Positions 61,150 to 64,000 of a stretch of 64,000 nt of DNA are shown here, piece after piece (positions within the stretch are counted from its first letter, which is position 1; every line of letters starts with the position of its first letter). Made by a program: the position numbers and the translations under genes. The stretch comes from Luscinia megarhynchos (taxonomy: Eukaryota; Chordata; Aves; Passeriformes; Turdidae): positions 10,903,385 through 10,967,384 of the forward strand of contig CM067576.1 of the NCBI GenBank assembly GCA_034336665.1. Reading direction: 5' to 3'. The notes under the pieces were generated by a model. It searched no databases, was not told the DNA's origin, and saw only the letters and a program-made list of their open reading frames with translations.

Positions 61150-64000
61150 GCCTGCCAGCTTGTTTTGTCCTCACAAGTTGGGTGTAAAACAAATTCATAG
61201 AAAAACAGTTTAGAAAACAAAAAAGGGAGAAAAAAGAATGGGCTGAAATGAATAGGCATGTTCCAATACTAGATCCTTAAATTTCCATGGAAACATTTTT
61301 GTTTGGGTTTAAGCAAATCTGTGTTTGCAGGTCAGAGGTTGAAGCTCTTTCATTTGCTGAGGTGATGTGAGAGGAGTGGAATTTGAAGAGCAAAAGTCAG
61401 TGTTGAATGATAAAACATGACTTGACACAGGAAACTCACCTGTGAGGGGGAGGGTATGGCAGCATGGATGGGCAGGGCTGCCCTGTCTGTTCCCTCTGGG
61501 AGCACAGGGCTGTTTGGGCTCTTGGAGTGGGTGGGACTGCTGTGCCCTGTCCACTGAACCACAGGCTCCAGCCAAGGCCCTGCCACATGCAGGGCTCTCC
61601 CTATCTGAATCATAGTGCTGGGGGGAGGACAGTGCTTTGATCATCAAAAGCCCATCCAAGAAAAGCTGATTAATAGTTTTTTCTTGCTGTGGAATCTGTG
61701 GATGCTGGCTCTTTAATCTGCCAGGAATGCCAGGTCGGGGTGTGTCATCTCGAGCAGCCCGAGCTCTCTGGCAGCGTGATGCAATGGGAGGAGGTGGGAG
61801 GCTGGAGCAGGAGGTGACTTCCCGCCGTGTCAAAAGGCCACGGGCCACTTCTGTTAACCACAGCTCCTTGTCTTCTTTGGGGTGTGAGCTGTAATTGTAT
61901 TTGCCTTCAATCTAGTCTTTCCACAGCTGCTGCCAAAAGCAAACAGCGCGGAGCTGCTCGGGGAGCAGGCACTGCTGTGATGGGGAGTGAAGGGCAAGGG
62001 AGAGCCCAGGAACAGGGTGGTGCCAGGGGTGAGTCCTGGGTGGTGTTTGGCTGCAGCCACCCGTGCCAGGGTGCAGGCTGGCCACACCAGCACACTTGGG
62101 CAGGAGCCTGCACAGCCAGGGCTGGCTCCTGGTGGAGTCTGCACTTCCTATGCCAGCAAACACAGAGGCAGCTGGGGCTGATGGAACCCCCAAAGCCATT
62201 GCCCCCACAGATGCCTGGGGATGTGTTGGCAGTGGGCATTGCATCCCCCCAGGCCCATTGTGTATCAATGCCCTGACCTCCCTTCTCCTCCTCGAAGGCA
62301 GGGCTGGGGCTGGTGGTGCCTTCCCTGCCAGGCCCTGCAGCTCTGTCTGTGCAGCTGTCAGCTGGGAAGGGTTCCTGGGAGATGGATGTGCTTTGCCTGT
62401 CGGATGGGGCTGTGTGAGTGGTCAGTCCCATTTTCGGCTGCACCTCCACCTGTGGGAGATGGGAGATGGTGGTTTTAGTCCATGTAGGTGTGCTGCACCT
62501 CTTGCCCCACACACCTTTTTAAGGAAGGCTTCAGGAAGTCCTGGAGGTGGAGAAAGCACCTGAGAGCTGGCAGGGGAGAAAATGGGCCAGGTTGATGATA
62601 AATCTATACTCAGGGGTAGGAGAGGTGCAAAGTCTAGTTTCTGAGTCCTCCAGGATGTGCTGGGAGGCCCAGCTGGTGGCATTGGCTCTGCTGCCCAAGG
62701 AGGGATCTTCTTGCCCTCCATCCTGGTGCCAGACAGCTATTAGCATGGCAATTCTGTTTCCAGAGAGCAGATTTAGGTGAGAACACTTCCTTTGGGGCTA
62801 GTTTTGAGACAGATCATCAAGGCTGTGGTTTGTCTTGTTCCCAAGTGCTGCAGCCCTTCCTGCCTGGGGAAGGAACTGTTGTTGGGAATGGTATTAGTTT
62901 CAAGGAATTAGGAAACCAGGCTGGGAGGCACTGGTTGCACTGGCTTTTGGGGGTATCCTCTGTGGGTTTGCACCTTGTCAGTGTTCTGCAGGTGGCCCAG
63001 ACCTCACTGGGCTGTGGCAGCAGCCTGTGTTGGTCTCGTGTCACAGTGCAGGTGGCAGAGCCCTTTCTCTGTGGGGCAGAAGGGGGATCAGGGGGCTGTC
63101 ACCACAGAGGAGAGGGTGGATGAGAACGAGTGGATGGCCTGTGGTAGGAAGAAGTGAGGATGCAAGAGCATGCCCTGGGCTGGAGCAGGTCAGCTGGCTC
63201 AGTTTTGGAGTGCATGTGAAGCATGCTGTTCACCTGGAAACCTGTAGCTGCAAATCCTGCTACCTTCTCATGTGCCCTCTTCCATGCAGCCTCCAGCTCC
63301 CCTTCCTTGCTGTGTGGGGGAGAAGCTCCTCCAGTGATGCTGGGCTTGCAGCCCTGGGTGATCCCTCCCTGTGAGTGAGCTGTGCCTGGGTCATGGGAAC
63401 GCTCTGGCCTTTCTCTGGCAGTGGTGGGGGCTGGCAGGGCCTGGCACTGCGGATCAGAGGCTGTTCCTCTGAAATCAGTCTCAGTAACATCCCACAAGAC
63501 AACTTTGTAAAATTATTCTCTAGCAAGTGGCTGTGGGAGTTGTGACCCAGGAGGAGGAACCGGCCCCTTGGCTGACACAGCAGCTGCTTCCTGCCGTGCC
63601 CTCCAGGTTTCCTTGTTGCTGCCTTGCCACACTCCTGGCGAGACTGCAGGGGGACAACAGCACACCAGGGTCACTGCTGGCCTCCTGGGCAGCCTGGCCC
63701 TGCTTGTCAGCTGGAAGATGGGGCTTTTCTGGGACCTCAGTGTCATGTGTAACTTGCCCCTGCTGCCTTCTCAAAGCCAGTCTCCTTTCTCTGTTATTCC
63801 CTGGAGCTCTGTGGCTCAGGCAGGGGCATCTGGGGCTGGTTTGAACACCCACCTTACTTGTCCAGGGGCCCACAGGAGCTGGGGGAGAGTGGGGCAGTTT
63901 AGGGCACTGGTATGGTGAGTGAGTAGGAGCTCTGGGTCAGCAGCTTGCAGGTCATGCAGCCACCAAAGCCGGAGGTGCAGAGCCAGTGTGCTGCTTGTCC

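Larger units (their letters stand above)
51114..64000 (+). other. PFDN1: PFDN1 intron 3 (part), to window end
   Basis: I found no further exon in this 12.9 kb. It holds a 39-bp minisatellite, one CR1 fragment, a short inverted repeat and a 19-bp triplication, listed separately. From about 60 kb the sequence becomes more GC-rich, and many open frames appear on both strands without splice signals or known motifs. Confidence 0.75.

Noticed and set aside
51114..64000. PFDN1 exon 4
   Set aside because: Nothing like the conserved KKSYLERSVKEAE segment was found; it is probably to the right of the window.
1..64000. CRISPR arrays, operons, bacterial insertion sequences or prophage
   Set aside because: The sequence is clearly vertebrate nuclear DNA; no regularly spaced direct repeats with unique spacers were seen.

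Overview
The window looks like nuclear DNA from a bird. It holds split genes with GT/AG introns, CpG-island promoters, and several CR1-type LINE tails: the 'gaagctgtggctgcccc' block is present in sense or antisense, in one case ending in an ATTCTGTGATTC tract. The gene order ANKHD1 - SLC4A9 - HBEGF - PFDN1 is the inverted order of human 5q31, a segment that I recall lies on chicken chromosome 13 (inference). The species cannot be fixed from the sequence.

Layout. (1) 1-12,206 is AT-rich and shows no exon I can recognise. It is most likely the start of the large intron 1 of ANKHD1 (minus strand). (2) ANKHD1 exon 1 lies at 12,207-12,485. Its promoter to about 13.2 kb is a CpG island with seven CCAAT boxes, a ZNF143-type site and a palindromic E-box. 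(3) SLC4A9 (AE4, a bicarbonate transporter) fills 13,253-25,152 on the minus strand. I could place 20 coding exons whose splice phases all agree, adding to 3,009 nt (1,002 codons plus stop). Its stop codon is only 767 bp upstream of the ANKHD1 start codon. (4) HBEGF (plus) starts at 27,763 after a 2.6 kb divergent intergenic region and has five coding exons plus a separate 3'UTR exon ending at the poly(A) signal at 34,058. Its coding exons contain one nucleotide too many, and the frame breaks inside exon 2. (5) PFDN1 (plus) starts at 35,720 from an NRF1/YY1 promoter. Exons 1-3 are present, with introns of 0.2 and 14.9 kb. The last exon was not found and should lie beyond 64,000. The rest of the window is PFDN1 intron with CR1 fragments, a 39-bp minisatellite, a strong hairpin and other short repeats.

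The four genes do not form one pathway. They are a conserved neighbourhood: a KH/ankyrin scaffold, an epithelial anion exchanger, an EGF-receptor ligand and a chaperone subunit. I found no sign of a novel multi-gene system. The items most worth checking are the HBEGF frame break, the crowded SLC4A9 end/ANKHD1 promoter without a poly(A) signal, the CCAAT array, and the hairpin at 40.1 kb. Most long open frames in the GC-rich parts are by-products of base composition or of the minisatellite.
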